This document shows, one piece after another, positions 1-6,906 of a stretch of 11,555 bases of DNA (within the stretch, counting starts at the first letter, position 1; each line of letters begins with the position of its first letter). The notes under the pieces were generated by a model, which was not told the origin of the DNA, searched no databases, and saw only the letters and a list, made by a program, of their open reading frames with translations. The stretch lies in the NCBI GenBank assembly GCA_034432935.1, contig DAOUBD010000063.1, forward strand, positions 1-11,555, read 5' to 3'. The position numbers were made by a program, and so were the translations under genes. Origin of the DNA: DAOUAG01 sp034432935 (GTDB lineage: Bacteria > Chloroflexota > Dehalococcoidia > SM23-28-2 > RBG-16-64-32).

Positions 1-1
1 C

Positions 2-1396
2 GAGTTCGTGATCATCGGCGGCGGAGCCGCGGCCTTCGCGGCGGCTACGAAGGCATCCCAACTGGGCGTCAGGACGGCGATGATCAACGGCGGCCTGCCC
101 ATCGGCGGCACCTGCGTCAACGTCGGCTGCGTCCCCAGCAAGCATCTCTTGGCCGTCGGGGATGAGTACTTCTATCCTCAGAGGCCCCTCTTTGACGCCC
201 TGCGCAACGGCCACAGGCCGTCTCTCGATTTTCGGGCCGCCATAGAGGAGAAGCGGCGCCTGGTGGCCGCCCTCCGCCAGTCCAACTACACGGACGTGCT
301 CGCCACCCTCAAGGGCGTCGAGTACATCGAAGGCCGCGCCCGGTTCGTCGCCCCTAACCGGGTGGAGGTTAACGGCCGCGTCATTTCGGGGGAAAAGTTC
401 CTCATCGCCACAGGCTCCCGGCCGTCGGCCTCGCCGCTTACTGGCCTGGAAGGCGTGGGCTACCTGACCAACCGGGAGGCCATGGAGCTGGAGGAGCTGC
501 CCAAGTCGATGATTGTGATCGGCGCTGGGCCCATCGGCCTGGAGCTGGGCCAGATGTTCCTCCACTTCGGCACGAAGGTCACTTTGCTGGAGAAGATCCC
601 TCAGGTCCTCCCCCGCGTAGAGCCCGAGATCGCCAACGAGCTGGAACGGGCTCTTAGGGACGAGGGGATGGAGATCTTCTGCGCCTGCAACATCGAACGC
701 GTGTGGCAGCAGGGGGAGACCCGGTTCGTGGAGGCCGACGTCATGGGCGAGAAGCGCGTCTTTGAGGCCGGCCAGCTGCTGTTGGCCACGGGCGTCGTTC
801 CCAACTCCGATGGCATGGGCTTGGCGGAGGCGGGCGTAGAAACCGGCGAGCGTGGCTTCGTCCGGGTGAACGAGCGCCTGGAAACTACGGCGCCCGGCGT
901 CTATGCCGCTGGCGACGTGGTGGGGAAGATGTTCCTGGAGACGGTGGCTGCTAAGGAAGGCGCGGTCGCCGCCAGCAACGCCTTGGAAAACGCCGGGAAG
1001 ACCATCGACTACGAAAGCATCCCAGCGGCCGTATTCACCAACCCCCAGGTGGCGACGGTGGGGTTGACGGAAGAGGAGGAGATGCGCCGCTTTGGGGCCT
1101 GCTCCTGCCGCAGCGTTGAAGTCGCCCGCATCCCCAAGGCCAAGGCCATCAAGGAGACTCGGGGGCTGATCAAGATGGTCGTCCACCCGGAGAACGGGAA
1201 GATCCTGGGGGTGCACATGGTGGCGCCCAACGCCGCCGAGTTGATCCACGAAGCCGTTCTGGCCGTCAAGTTCGGTTTGACGGTAGACGACATCATCGAT
1301 ACCGTCCACGTCTTCCCCACCCTCAGCGAAGGCATCAGGCTGGCCGCCCAGGCGTTCACCCGGGACATCAGCGTCATGGCCTGCTGCGTCGAGTAG
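2..1396 (+). CDS. merA: Mercuric reductase MerA, 5' end cut by window edge
   Basis: This flavoenzyme reduces Hg(II) to volatile Hg(0) with NADPH in the cytoplasm. The reading frame is open to the left edge (Glu-Phe before the GTG at position 8), so the true start lies outside and an N-terminal NmerA domain cannot be judged. Counting that GTG as residue 1, the FAD Rossmann GGG is at 4-6, the redox pair in GTCVNVGCVPSK is C36/C41, the NADPH GAGPIG is at 172-177 and the second FAD motif AAGD ends at 303. The vicinal Cys459-Cys460 three residues from the C-terminus is the Hg(II)-accepting pair that separates MerA from lipoamide dehydrogenases. Y94 matches the first active-site tyrosine of characterised MerA. 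The second is missing: the segment reads VFPTLSEG, with F436 where lipoamide dehydrogenase has its catalytic His and T438 where MerA usually has Tyr. No merR, merT or merP is visible, and the rest of the window lies on the other strand. Confidence 0.9.
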   Translation, partial: EFVIIGGGAAAFAAATKASQLGVRTAMINGGLPIGGTCVNVGCVPSKHLLAVGDEYFYPQRPLFDALRNGHRPSLDFRAAIEEKRRLVAALRQSNYTDVLATLKGVEYIEGRARFVAPNRVEVNGRVISGEKFLIATGSRPSASPLTGLEGVGYLTNREAMELEELPKSMIVIGAGPIGLELGQMFLHFGTKVTLLEKIPQVLPRVEPEIANELERALRDEGMEIFCACNIERVWQQGETRFVEADVMGEKRVFEAGQLLLATGVVPNSDGMGLAEAGVETGERGFVRVNERLETTAPGVYAAGDVVGKMFLETVAAKEGAVAASNALENAGKTIDYESIPAAVFTNPQVATVGLTEEEEMRRFGACSCRSVEVARIPKAKAIKETRGLIKMVVHPENGKILGVHMVAPNAAELIHEAVLAVKFGLTVDDIIDTVHVFPTLSEGIRLAAQAFTRDISVMACCVE

Positions 1397-1521
1397 AGGG
1401 CGGCTGGGCGTATCGACAGCGCGCGGGAGCGAATCCTAGACTGAGGGCGTCTTTTCGCAGGGAGGGACGCGGGCGCTGTTCGCCCCGGCCGCAATTTCGC
1501 AGTTCCAGCGACACGCATCCG

Positions 1522-1554
1522 GTGACGGCCGCGTGACGCCTCTGTGACCGGACC
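1522..1554. repeat. Three GTGAC direct repeats at 11-base spacing, possible regulator site
   Basis: GTGAC occurs at 1522, 1533 and 1544, so the period is exactly 11 bases, about one helical turn. On the minus strand these read as three GTCAC units. Direct repeats of this period are the usual site geometry for OmpR/PhoB-type response regulators. The site sits in the 235-base gap between the convergent merA and tRNA-Pro genes, downstream of both, so no obvious target promoter is adjacent. Chance in GC-rich DNA remains possible. Confidence 0.3.
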
Positions 1555-1631
1555 ATGATGGCCGGGAAGAGGCCCCTTGGCTAGCAAGTGCTTGAGGGCC
1601 GGCTGCAGGGAAAAGGGGCGAAAATCGTAGC

Positions 1632-1708
1632 TGGTCGGGGCGGGCGGATTTGAACCGCCGACCTCCTGAACCCCATTCAGGTGCGCTACCGGGCTGCGCT
1701 ACGCCCCG
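1632..1708 (-). tRNA. tRNA-Pro, anticodon GGG, CCA encoded
   Basis: A full cloverleaf folds on the minus strand. The acceptor stem is CGGGGCG paired with CGCCCCG (7 bp), starting with the C1-G72 pair typical of bacterial tRNA-Pro. The D stem is GCGC/GCGC with a 9-base loop containing GG. The anticodon stem is CCTGA/TCAGG with loop ATGGGGT, which places GGG at 34-36. The variable loop has five bases, and the T stem is GGCGG/CCGCC with loop TTCAAAT. The body is 74 nt, with A73 at 1635 and a genomic CCA at 1634-1632. A32 and U38 can pair across the anticodon loop, a feature reported as conserved for this isoacceptor. It reads CCC and CCU proline codons. Confidence 0.96.
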
Positions 1709-1717
1709 ACTGAGATC

Positions 1718-1746
1718 ATGCTAGCACGCCCCTTGCCGCCCAGCAA
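1718..1746 (-). promoter_or_regulatory. Putative promoter of tRNA-Pro
   Basis: On the minus strand TTGCTG (1746-1741) and TAGCAT (1723-1718) are separated by exactly 17 bases. The -10 matches the sigma70 consensus at four of six positions, including both ends; the -35 matches only TTG. The -10 ends nine bases before the mature tRNA 5' end, which would leave a leader of only a few bases, usual for tRNA genes. Assigned by pattern only. Confidence 0.45.
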
Positions 1747-1775
1747 GGAAAATAGGCGCAACCGTACTCGGCGCT

Positions 1776-1792
1776 GGCAGCGGCGGGCTGCC
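1776..1792 (-). terminator. Short hairpin at the stop codon of the membrane protein gene
   Basis: On the minus strand GGCAGC and GCTGCC form a perfect 6-bp stem around a 5-base loop, beginning at the last base of the stop codon. The first T-rich stretch (TATTTT) comes only about 20 bases later, so this is not a classical intrinsic terminator. It could still mark the transcript end before the tRNA promoter. Confidence 0.3.
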
Positions 1793-2622
1793 TAGAGGAT
1801 GGCCTGGGCGAGGATGACGATCACCAGGCCCGCCAGCGCCACCGCGGCGAACTCCGCCCCCGTCCTTAGGTCGAGGCGCGAGCCCAGGTAGTTGTGCATG
1901 AGGCCCGTCGTCAGGTAGAAGGCGAGGAGCAGGAAGACGGCGGCGGCGCCGCCATTCAGCGGTAGGAAGTCCGTGGCCCACGCCGCCTGCGCCATCAAGA
2001 CCCCGACGGCCACGGCGTAGGTCACAGTCCGGACTGTGTCCATCGCCTCCTCTCGCAGCACCTCGATTCCCAGCAGGATGCTGATGACGCCCGCGGCGAA
2101 GGCCGCCGTGGCCACGGCCAGGTCGAAGTCGTAGACGGTGGCGAACAGGAGGAAGGCGATGACATACGTGGCGATGTTCAGGATCAGCCTGGCGGCCTGG
2201 TAGCCGCTGGCCCTCCTGTCCACGCAGTCATACTCGGCCCGGAGGATAGCCCAGTACGGGATGGCGGAGAGCGTCCCGGCCAAGAGCGTCCAGTGACCGG
2301 AGGCCACCTCTTCCAGGAAGAGACCGGCGCCGAGGGTGAACAGCACCGGCACGAAGAGGAAGAGAGCGGTGTCGTCCAGACGGTGAAAGCGGGCCCGAGG
2401 GTGCGTCCGGACAACGGCGTCCGCCGCTAGCCCGGCGAGTCCGCAGAGAAGGAGAAGCAGCCAGTTCTGCGTCGGCTCGATGGCCAGGAAGGCCGTGAGT
2501 CCGAGCGCTAGGGCAGCCGCCGAGAAGTGGATGCGGTCGAGGCGGGCTGCCGCTTCGGTTTGGGTCCGCGTCCCCCGCCCCGGGGATAGCTCCCCGGCCC
2601 GGGAGGGCGTGAATTCCTTCAC
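1792..2622 (-). CDS. Polytopic membrane protein of unknown function
   Basis: I do not recognise this 276-residue protein. After a polar N-terminus of about 32 residues rich in Arg, Thr and Glu, it has about nine hydrophobic segments, near 33-49, 54-71, 84-103, 111-127, 145-164, 167-187, 197-216, 224-242 and 257-276, so it is almost entirely inner-membrane. No signal peptide, Walker motif or metal site stands out. The longest soluble links are RTHPRARFHRLDD (72-84) and the charged loop around AEYDCVDRRASGYQ (129-142). The start is a GTG: an in-frame stop lies 36 bases upstream with no other start codon between. There is no Shine-Dalgarno sequence, but a good promoter ends eight bases before the GTG. 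It is downstream of mfd, but this promoter and the 131-base gap argue for separate expression. DUF5656, which I recall as a membrane family from Chloroflexota, is one candidate; I cannot confirm it. Confidence 0.8.
   Translation of the reverse strand: MKEFTPSRAGELSPGRGTRTQTEAAARLDRIHFSAAALALGLTAFLAIEPTQNWLLLLLCGLAGLAADAVVRTHPRARFHRLDDTALFLFVPVLFTLGAGLFLEEVASGHWTLLAGTLSAIPYWAILRAEYDCVDRRASGYQAARLILNIATYVIAFLLFATVYDFDLAVATAAFAAGVISILLGIEVLREEAMDTVRTVTYAVAVGVLMAQAAWATDFLPLNGGAAAVFLLLAFYLTTGLMHNYLGSRLDLRTGAEFAAVALAGLVIVILAQAIL
2023..2038. repeat. Perfect 16-bp palindrome inside the membrane protein gene
   Basis: CACAGTCCGGACTGTG is its own reverse complement, and after one mismatched pair the symmetry resumes with G2021/C2040. 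It lies in the codons for the TVRTVT segment of the membrane protein, near residues 196-201. It has the form of a dimeric regulator site or a small hairpin, but coding constraint or chance would also explain it. Confidence 0.3.
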
Positions 2623-2630
2623 GATGTCTA

Positions 2631-2659
2631 AGGCTAACGGCTGGGGGCGGCGGTGTCAA
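2631..2659 (-). promoter_or_regulatory. Putative promoter of the membrane protein gene, nearly leaderless
   Basis: A perfect TTGACA (2659-2654) is followed after 17 bases by TAGCCT (2636-2631), which matches the -10 consensus at three of six positions. The GTG start codon begins eight bases after the -10, so transcription should begin at or within a few bases of it. That explains the absence of a ribosome binding site. The same form, TTGACA-17-TAACCT, precedes the cysteine desulfurase gene. Confidence 0.55.
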
Positions 2660-2753
2660 CCATCTGCCAACGCCATTTTCCGGCTTCCGTACGTCCATGC
2701 GAGAGCCTGTGAAGTTGGCCTGGCGCTCTTTGCCCTAGCGGGGCCGTGACCGG

Positions 2754-5700
2754 CTAAGAGGGCCTCGTCACCTCTGCTAGCTGCTCCAATGTCAGGCGCA
2801 GACGCTCCCGCCAGCCCTCTCCCAGCTCCACCGTGAGCATGGTGTGCCCTACGTGAACGCCCCGCGGCGCCGTAGATTCCAGGGGCTCGCGGGGTAGGAC
2901 CTTACCCTCCGGCAGCCGCACGACCGCGGTGCTGTCTTCGGCCGAGATAGAGTGAACGCCGGCCTGCTTAGCCAGGGTGCGCAGGGTGACGACGTACAAC
3001 AAGTTGCGGGCCAGAGGAGGCGGCGGGCCGAAACGGTCCACCATCTCCTGGGCGATGGCAGCCACCTCCTGCGGGCCGGCGGCGGCGCTCAGCCGTTGGT
3101 ACAGGGCCAGGCGCTGGTTGATGTCCGGGATGTAGGAGGGCGGCAGGTGGGCAGACAGGGGCAGGTCGATGCTGACCTCCGGGCCCTCTGGCTCCACGGG
3201 CGGCGGCTCGCCGCGAGAGAGAGCCCGCAGCCGCCGGACCTCCTTGGCCAAGAGCTTGACGTAGAGATCAAAACCCACGGCTGCCATGAAGCCGCTCTGC
3301 TCCGTGCCCAGGAGGTTGCCCGCGCCTCTGATCTCTAGGTCCCGGAGGGCGATCTGGAAGCCCGCGCCAAGCTCCGTGGCCTCGAAGATGGTGGCTAGTC
3401 GCCGGCGGGCCGCGTCGGTCAGGCGCGCCTTGCGGTCGTACAGGAGGTAGGCATAGGCCCGGTGTGCCCCGCGGCCGACGCGGCCCCTGAGCTGGTACAT
3501 CTGGGCCAACCCCAGCTTGTCCGCCTGGTTCATGATTATGGTGTTGACGTTAGGGATGTCCAAGCCCGACTCGATGATGGTGGTGCAGACCAGGACGTCG
3601 GTGCGTCCCTCCACGAACTCCTCCATCGCTTCGGCCAAGGCCTTTTCGTCCATCTGGCCGTGGGCTACGGCCACCCGGGCCTCCGGCACGATCTCCCGGA
3701 TGCGCTGGGCCACAAGCTCGATGTTGTGCACCCGGTTGTGCACGAAGTAGACCTGACCCCCGCGCTCCAGCTCCCGCATGATGGCCTCCCGCAGGAGGCG
3801 CTCGTCGAACTCGGAAATGTAGGTCTTGATGGGCAGGCGCTGTTCGGGCGGCGTCTCCATGGTGGACATGTCCCGGATGCCGCCCAGGGCCATGTATAGC
3901 GTGCGCGGTATCGGCGTGGCGGAAAGGGTCAGCACATCTACCTCCCGCCGCATCTTCTTGAGGTGCTCCTTATGGGCCACCCCAAAGCGCTGTTCTTCGT
4001 CGATCACCAGGAGGCCTAAGTCCCGGAACTGAACGTCCTTCTGCAAGAGGCGGTGAGTGCCGATGACGATGTCCACCGTGCCTTGCGCCAACTCCTCCAC
4101 GATGCGCTTCTGCTCGGCTTCAGAGCGGAACCGGGACAGCACTTCGATACGCACCGGGAAGGCCGCCAGGCGCTCGCGGAAGGTGCGGTAGTGTTGCTGT
4201 GCGAGCACGGTGGTGGGGACCAGAACGGCCACTTGTTTGCCGTCCATCACGGCCTTGAAGGCGGCTCTGATGGCCACCTCGGTCTTCCCGTAGCCGACAT
4301 CGCCGCAGACCAGACGGTCCATGGGCCGGGGCGACTCCATGTCCCGCTTGACGGCGGCGATAGCGGCCATTTGGTCCGCCGTCTCAACATAAGGGAACGA
4401 AGCCTCGAGTTCGGCTTGCCACGGGCTGTCGGGAGCGAAGGCGTGCCCCGGGAGGACCTCCCGAGCGGCGTAAAGGGCCAGCAGGTCCCGCGCCAACCGC
4501 TGGACCGCCCTGCGCACCCTCTGCTTCGTCCGCTGCCAGTCCCCGGTCCCCAGCCTAGTGAGATGCGGGGGGCGGTCAGAGGGTCCGATGTAGCGGCTGA
4601 CCCTCTCCAACTGGTCTGTGGGGACGTAAAGCTTGTCGCCCTCGGCGTAGTGTAGCTCGAGGTATTCCCGCTCATGACCATCGATGGTCAGACGGACCAG
4701 GCCGGCGAAGCGGGCGATGCCGTGGTCGACATGGACAACATAGGCGCCTTCGCCCAGGCTGGCCAAGAAGGCGTCCCGGTCTACCCCCGGCCGTGGGGCA
4801 ACGCGCCTCTGCTTTGCGAAGCCGAAGATCTCCGTGTCCGTGAGAAGGTCCAGGCCCACGCCGTCATCCGCCAGGCTCCAACCAGCGGGGAGCGAGCCCG
4901 GCACCAGGGTGATATGTCCGAGCTGCGCCGGGGCTGCCTCTACCGCCGCTGTCTCGCCCTCCTGCGCCAGGAGTTCGGATAACCGCTGGGCCTGCTGCGA
5001 GACGATCAGGGTGCGCCGGGCCCGGCCCCGGACCGCCAGCTCCGAGGCGAGCCTTCGAATCTGCCCCCCATAGCCCTGGGCGCCCGCGAAGGGGAGGCGC
5101 ACCGCGCCCCCCTCTTCCGCTTGCCACCGCGAGAGGCGCAGGGCTGGGGCGTGGCGCGACAGAGGCCCCAGCAAATCGGGCCATCGCACTATGGGGTCGG
5201 GCAATCCCTTCGGTATCTCCCCCCGGGCCTCTGACTCTTGCCGGCTGCGGTCTGCCTCCTCCGCCGCCTCGCCGATGGCGGCCGCGAGTTCGTCCTCCTC
5301 GTCAAGCACAATTAGAGCCTGGGGCGGTAGGTGATCCAGGAGGGTGGCGGACGCCAGGAAGGGTACGTATAGGCTCCTATTGGGGAACGGCAGGCCCTCT
5401 GACAGAAGCGCCATCTCCTCCTGGAACCGCTGGGTGGTCTCTTCATGGCAGAGGGAGAAGTCCAGTCGCCAGCCCTGTGGTGATGCTGGCGCCGGCGCTT
5501 CGGTCGCTGGCAGGATATCAGCGGCGGTTGCGGTGGCTACCGAGCGCTGCGTAATGGGGTCGAAAAGACGGAGGCTTTCTATCTGGCGCCCCAGGAGCTC
5601 GATGCGCAGCGGATAAGGGGCGGCCGGAGGGTAGACGTCGATGATGCCGCCGCGGCGGCTGGCCTGGCCCGGCTCCTCCACCAACGGTTCGATGCTGTAG

Positions 5701-6194
5701 CCGAGGTGCGCTAGGCCGCGCAGGAAGGCGTCCAGATCCAGTTCCTGGCCCAACGCCAGGCGATAGCTACCCTCCCGGAGCTGTTGGGGAGAGATGGTCC
5801 GCTGGACCAGGGCCATGCCGCTGGCTACTATCACGAGGGGCTCGCTGCGGGCCAGGGCGGCGGCAACCCGGATGCGCTGGGCGACCGCCTCTGGGGCTGG
5901 GGGAAAACGCTCGAAGGGCAGGCTATCGCGCTCGGGAAACCGCAGCAGGCGGCCGGAATCCCCCAGCCAGGCGGTTATCTCCTCTGCCAGGCTGTCGGCC
6001 TGTTGCGGTCTGGGGGCCAAGACCAAGACCGGGCCCGGCCAGCTCTTGGCCACGAGGGCGATGGTCACAGCTTTGGCGGCGTCCGGTGCGGTTGCGGCTA
6101 TGCTCCCGCCTGACTGGAGGGAGTGCTGGAGCCTCCGCAGGGAGGGCGCGGCTCCGGTGTGGTCTAGGGCTGCCGAAAGGTTGATAGGCTGCAT
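2754..6194 (-). CDS. mfd: Transcription-repair coupling factor Mfd
   Basis: Mfd is a cytoplasmic dsDNA translocase that removes RNA polymerase stalled at DNA damage and recruits UvrA for nucleotide excision repair. From the ATG at 6194 it has 1146 residues, close to the 1148 of the E. coli enzyme. In order: a UvrB-like N-terminal region that binds UvrA (about 20-180, with PGQASRRGGIIDVYPP near 175-190); a CarD-like RNA-polymerase-interacting domain (about 479-539, with HVDHGIARFAG); a RecG-like motor with Walker A GDVGYGKTE (631-639), Walker B DEEQ (732-735), motif III SAT (758-760), motif V IIESGLDIPN and motif VI QLRGRVGR (901-908); a TRG translocation segment (about 947-967); and a C-terminal regulatory domain. 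An in-frame TTG at 6212 would add six residues; neither start has a Shine-Dalgarno sequence. It follows pth on the same strand, an order also known from Bacillus. A perfect inverted repeat lies just before the start. Confidence 0.97.
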   Translation of the reverse strand: MQPINLSAALDHTGAAPSLRRLQHSLQSGGSIAATAPDAAKAVTIALVAKSWPGPVLVLAPRPQQADSLAEEITAWLGDSGRLLRFPERDSLPFERFPPAPEAVAQRIRVAAALARSEPLVIVASGMALVQRTISPQQLREGSYRLALGQELDLDAFLRGLAHLGYSIEPLVEEPGQASRRGGIIDVYPPAAPYPLRIELLGRQIESLRLFDPITQRSVATATAADILPATEAPAPASPQGWRLDFSLCHEETTQRFQEEMALLSEGLPFPNRSLYVPFLASATLLDHLPPQALIVLDEEDELAAAIGEAAEEADRSRQESEARGEIPKGLPDPIVRWPDLLGPLSRHAPALRLSRWQAEEGGAVRLPFAGAQGYGGQIRRLASELAVRGRARRTLIVSQQAQRLSELLAQEGETAAVEAAPAQLGHITLVPGSLPAGWSLADDGVGLDLLTDTEIFGFAKQRRVAPRPGVDRDAFLASLGEGAYVVHVDHGIARFAGLVRLTIDGHEREYLELHYAEGDKLYVPTDQLERVSRYIGPSDRPPHLTRLGTGDWQRTKQRVRRAVQRLARDLLALYAAREVLPGHAFAPDSPWQAELEASFPYVETADQMAAIAAVKRDMESPRPMDRLVCGDVGYGKTEVAIRAAFKAVMDGKQVAVLVPTTVLAQQHYRTFRERLAAFPVRIEVLSRFRSEAEQKRIVEELAQGTVDIVIGTHRLLQKDVQFRDLGLLVIDEEQRFGVAHKEHLKKMRREVDVLTLSATPIPRTLYMALGGIRDMSTMETPPEQRLPIKTYISEFDERLLREAIMRELERGGQVYFVHNRVHNIELVAQRIREIVPEARVAVAHGQMDEKALAEAMEEFVEGRTDVLVCTTIIESGLDIPNVNTIIMNQADKLGLAQMYQLRGRVGRGAHRAYAYLLYDRKARLTDAARRRLATIFEATELGAGFQIALRDLEIRGAGNLLGTEQSGFMAAVGFDLYVKLLAKEVRRLRALSRGEPPPVEPEGPEVSIDLPLSAHLPPSYIPDINQRLALYQRLSAAAGPQEVAAIAQEMVDRFGPPPPLARNLLYVVTLRTLAKQAGVHSISAEDSTAVVRLPEGKVLPREPLESTAPRGVHVGHTMLTVELGEGWRERLRLTLEQLAEVTRPS

Positions 6195-6219
6195 AGAAGG
6201 GTCACTGGCCAACGCCTAT

Positions 6220-6246
6220 AGGGGCCCCGAAACCGTCGGGGCCCCT
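6220..6246 (-). repeat. Perfect GC-rich inverted repeat between pth and mfd
   Basis: GGGGCCCCGA (6221-6230) and TCGGGGCCCC (6236-6245) are exact reverse complements around a 5-base loop, and A6220/T6246 add an eleventh pair. No T-run follows on either strand, so it is not a standard intrinsic terminator. It lies 29 bases after the pth stop codon, seven bases before the possible TTG start of mfd and 25 before the ATG. It could block exonucleases at the pth 3' end, attenuate transcription into mfd, or influence ribosome access to mfd. Confidence 0.6.
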
Positions 6247-6275
6247 CTGAAGTCCATGTTACCAGTTGGGGGAGC

Positions 6276-6866
6276 CTAGCGGTTGTAGCGGTTCATGGCA
6301 GCCTCGAGGCCCTCTGCGATCAGCGTCTGGACTGCCTCAGCGGCCCGCGTGACGGCTTCCTGGAGGAGCTTTGCCTCCTCGCCGGAGGGGTCGCTGAGGA
6401 CCCATACGGCGATCACGTTGGGGTCCCAGGTGGGCTTGCCGTCCACCTGAGGCCTCCCTATGCCGATGCGCAGCCGGGGGAATGAGCCGGTCCCGATGGC
6501 GCCTATGATGGAGCGCAGGCCCTTGTGCCCGCCGTGGCCGCCACCGGGCTTCAGGCGCAGCTTGCCCGGCGGCAGATCCAGGTCATCGCATACGACCAAC
6601 ATGCGCTCTGCCGGGACGCCGGCGTGGCGCAGGACGGCTGCGGCTGCGTGGCCACTATTGTTGACGAAGGTGCGGGGCTTGACGAGGACGACAGGCACCT
6701 CCCCGATGTTCCCCTCGCCGATGGCCGCCAGCGCCCGCGCCTTGAGGCTAATGGCGTGCAGGCGGGCCAGACGGTTGATGCACCAGTAGCCTACGTTGTG
6801 GCGGTTGTGAGCGTAAGGAGGGCCGGGGTTGCCTAGACCGACGATAACCCATTTGTCCCGCGCCAT
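6276..6866 (-). CDS. pth: Peptidyl-tRNA hydrolase
   Basis: Pth cleaves the ester bond of peptidyl-tRNAs that drop off the ribosome, recycling tRNA; it is cytoplasmic and normally essential. The 196-residue length is normal for the bacterial Pth family. The fold begins with VGLGNPG (9-15), where N13 matches E. coli Asn10. H23 in the RHN motif is the catalytic His (E. coli His20), N69 in FVNNSG matches Asn68, and D94 in DDLDLPPG matches Asp93. The family signature GGGHGGHKGLRS (108-119) has K115 where E. coli has Asn114, a residue that contacts tRNA. The ATG at 6866 is well placed before the conserved strand, with no Shine-Dalgarno sequence upstream. The gene starts 40 bases after the cysteine desulfurase stop and ends about 80 bases before mfd, so the three are likely co-transcribed. 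Confidence 0.97.
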   Translation of the reverse strand: MARDKWVIVGLGNPGPPYAHNRHNVGYWCINRLARLHAISLKARALAAIGEGNIGEVPVVLVKPRTFVNNSGHAAAAVLRHAGVPAERMLVVCDDLDLPPGKLRLKPGGGHGGHKGLRSIIGAIGTGSFPRLRIGIGRPQVDGKPTWDPNVIAVWVLSDPSGEEAKLLQEAVTRAAEAVQTLIAEGLEAAMNRYNR

Positions 6867-6906
6867 ACGGCCATTCTAACCCAGGGCATCGCCCGGGGCC
6901 CCGCCA

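Noticed and set aside
1429..1458. Imperfect hairpin after merA (GCGAA/TTCGC outside AGAC/GTCT), a possible merA terminator.
   Set aside because: The stems are only five and four pairs with an uneven internal loop, and no T-run follows, so I do not call a terminator.
1009..1587. Open frame of 192 codons on the minus strand over the end of merA.
   Set aside because: It is antisense to a well-conserved merA coding region. Its product is Arg/Ser/Ala-rich without domains, as expected from GC-rich shadow frames.
4053..4655. Open frame of 200 codons on the plus strand inside mfd.
   Set aside because: It is antisense to the conserved mfd motor domain, and its His-, Gly- and Arg-rich translation has no recognisable motif.
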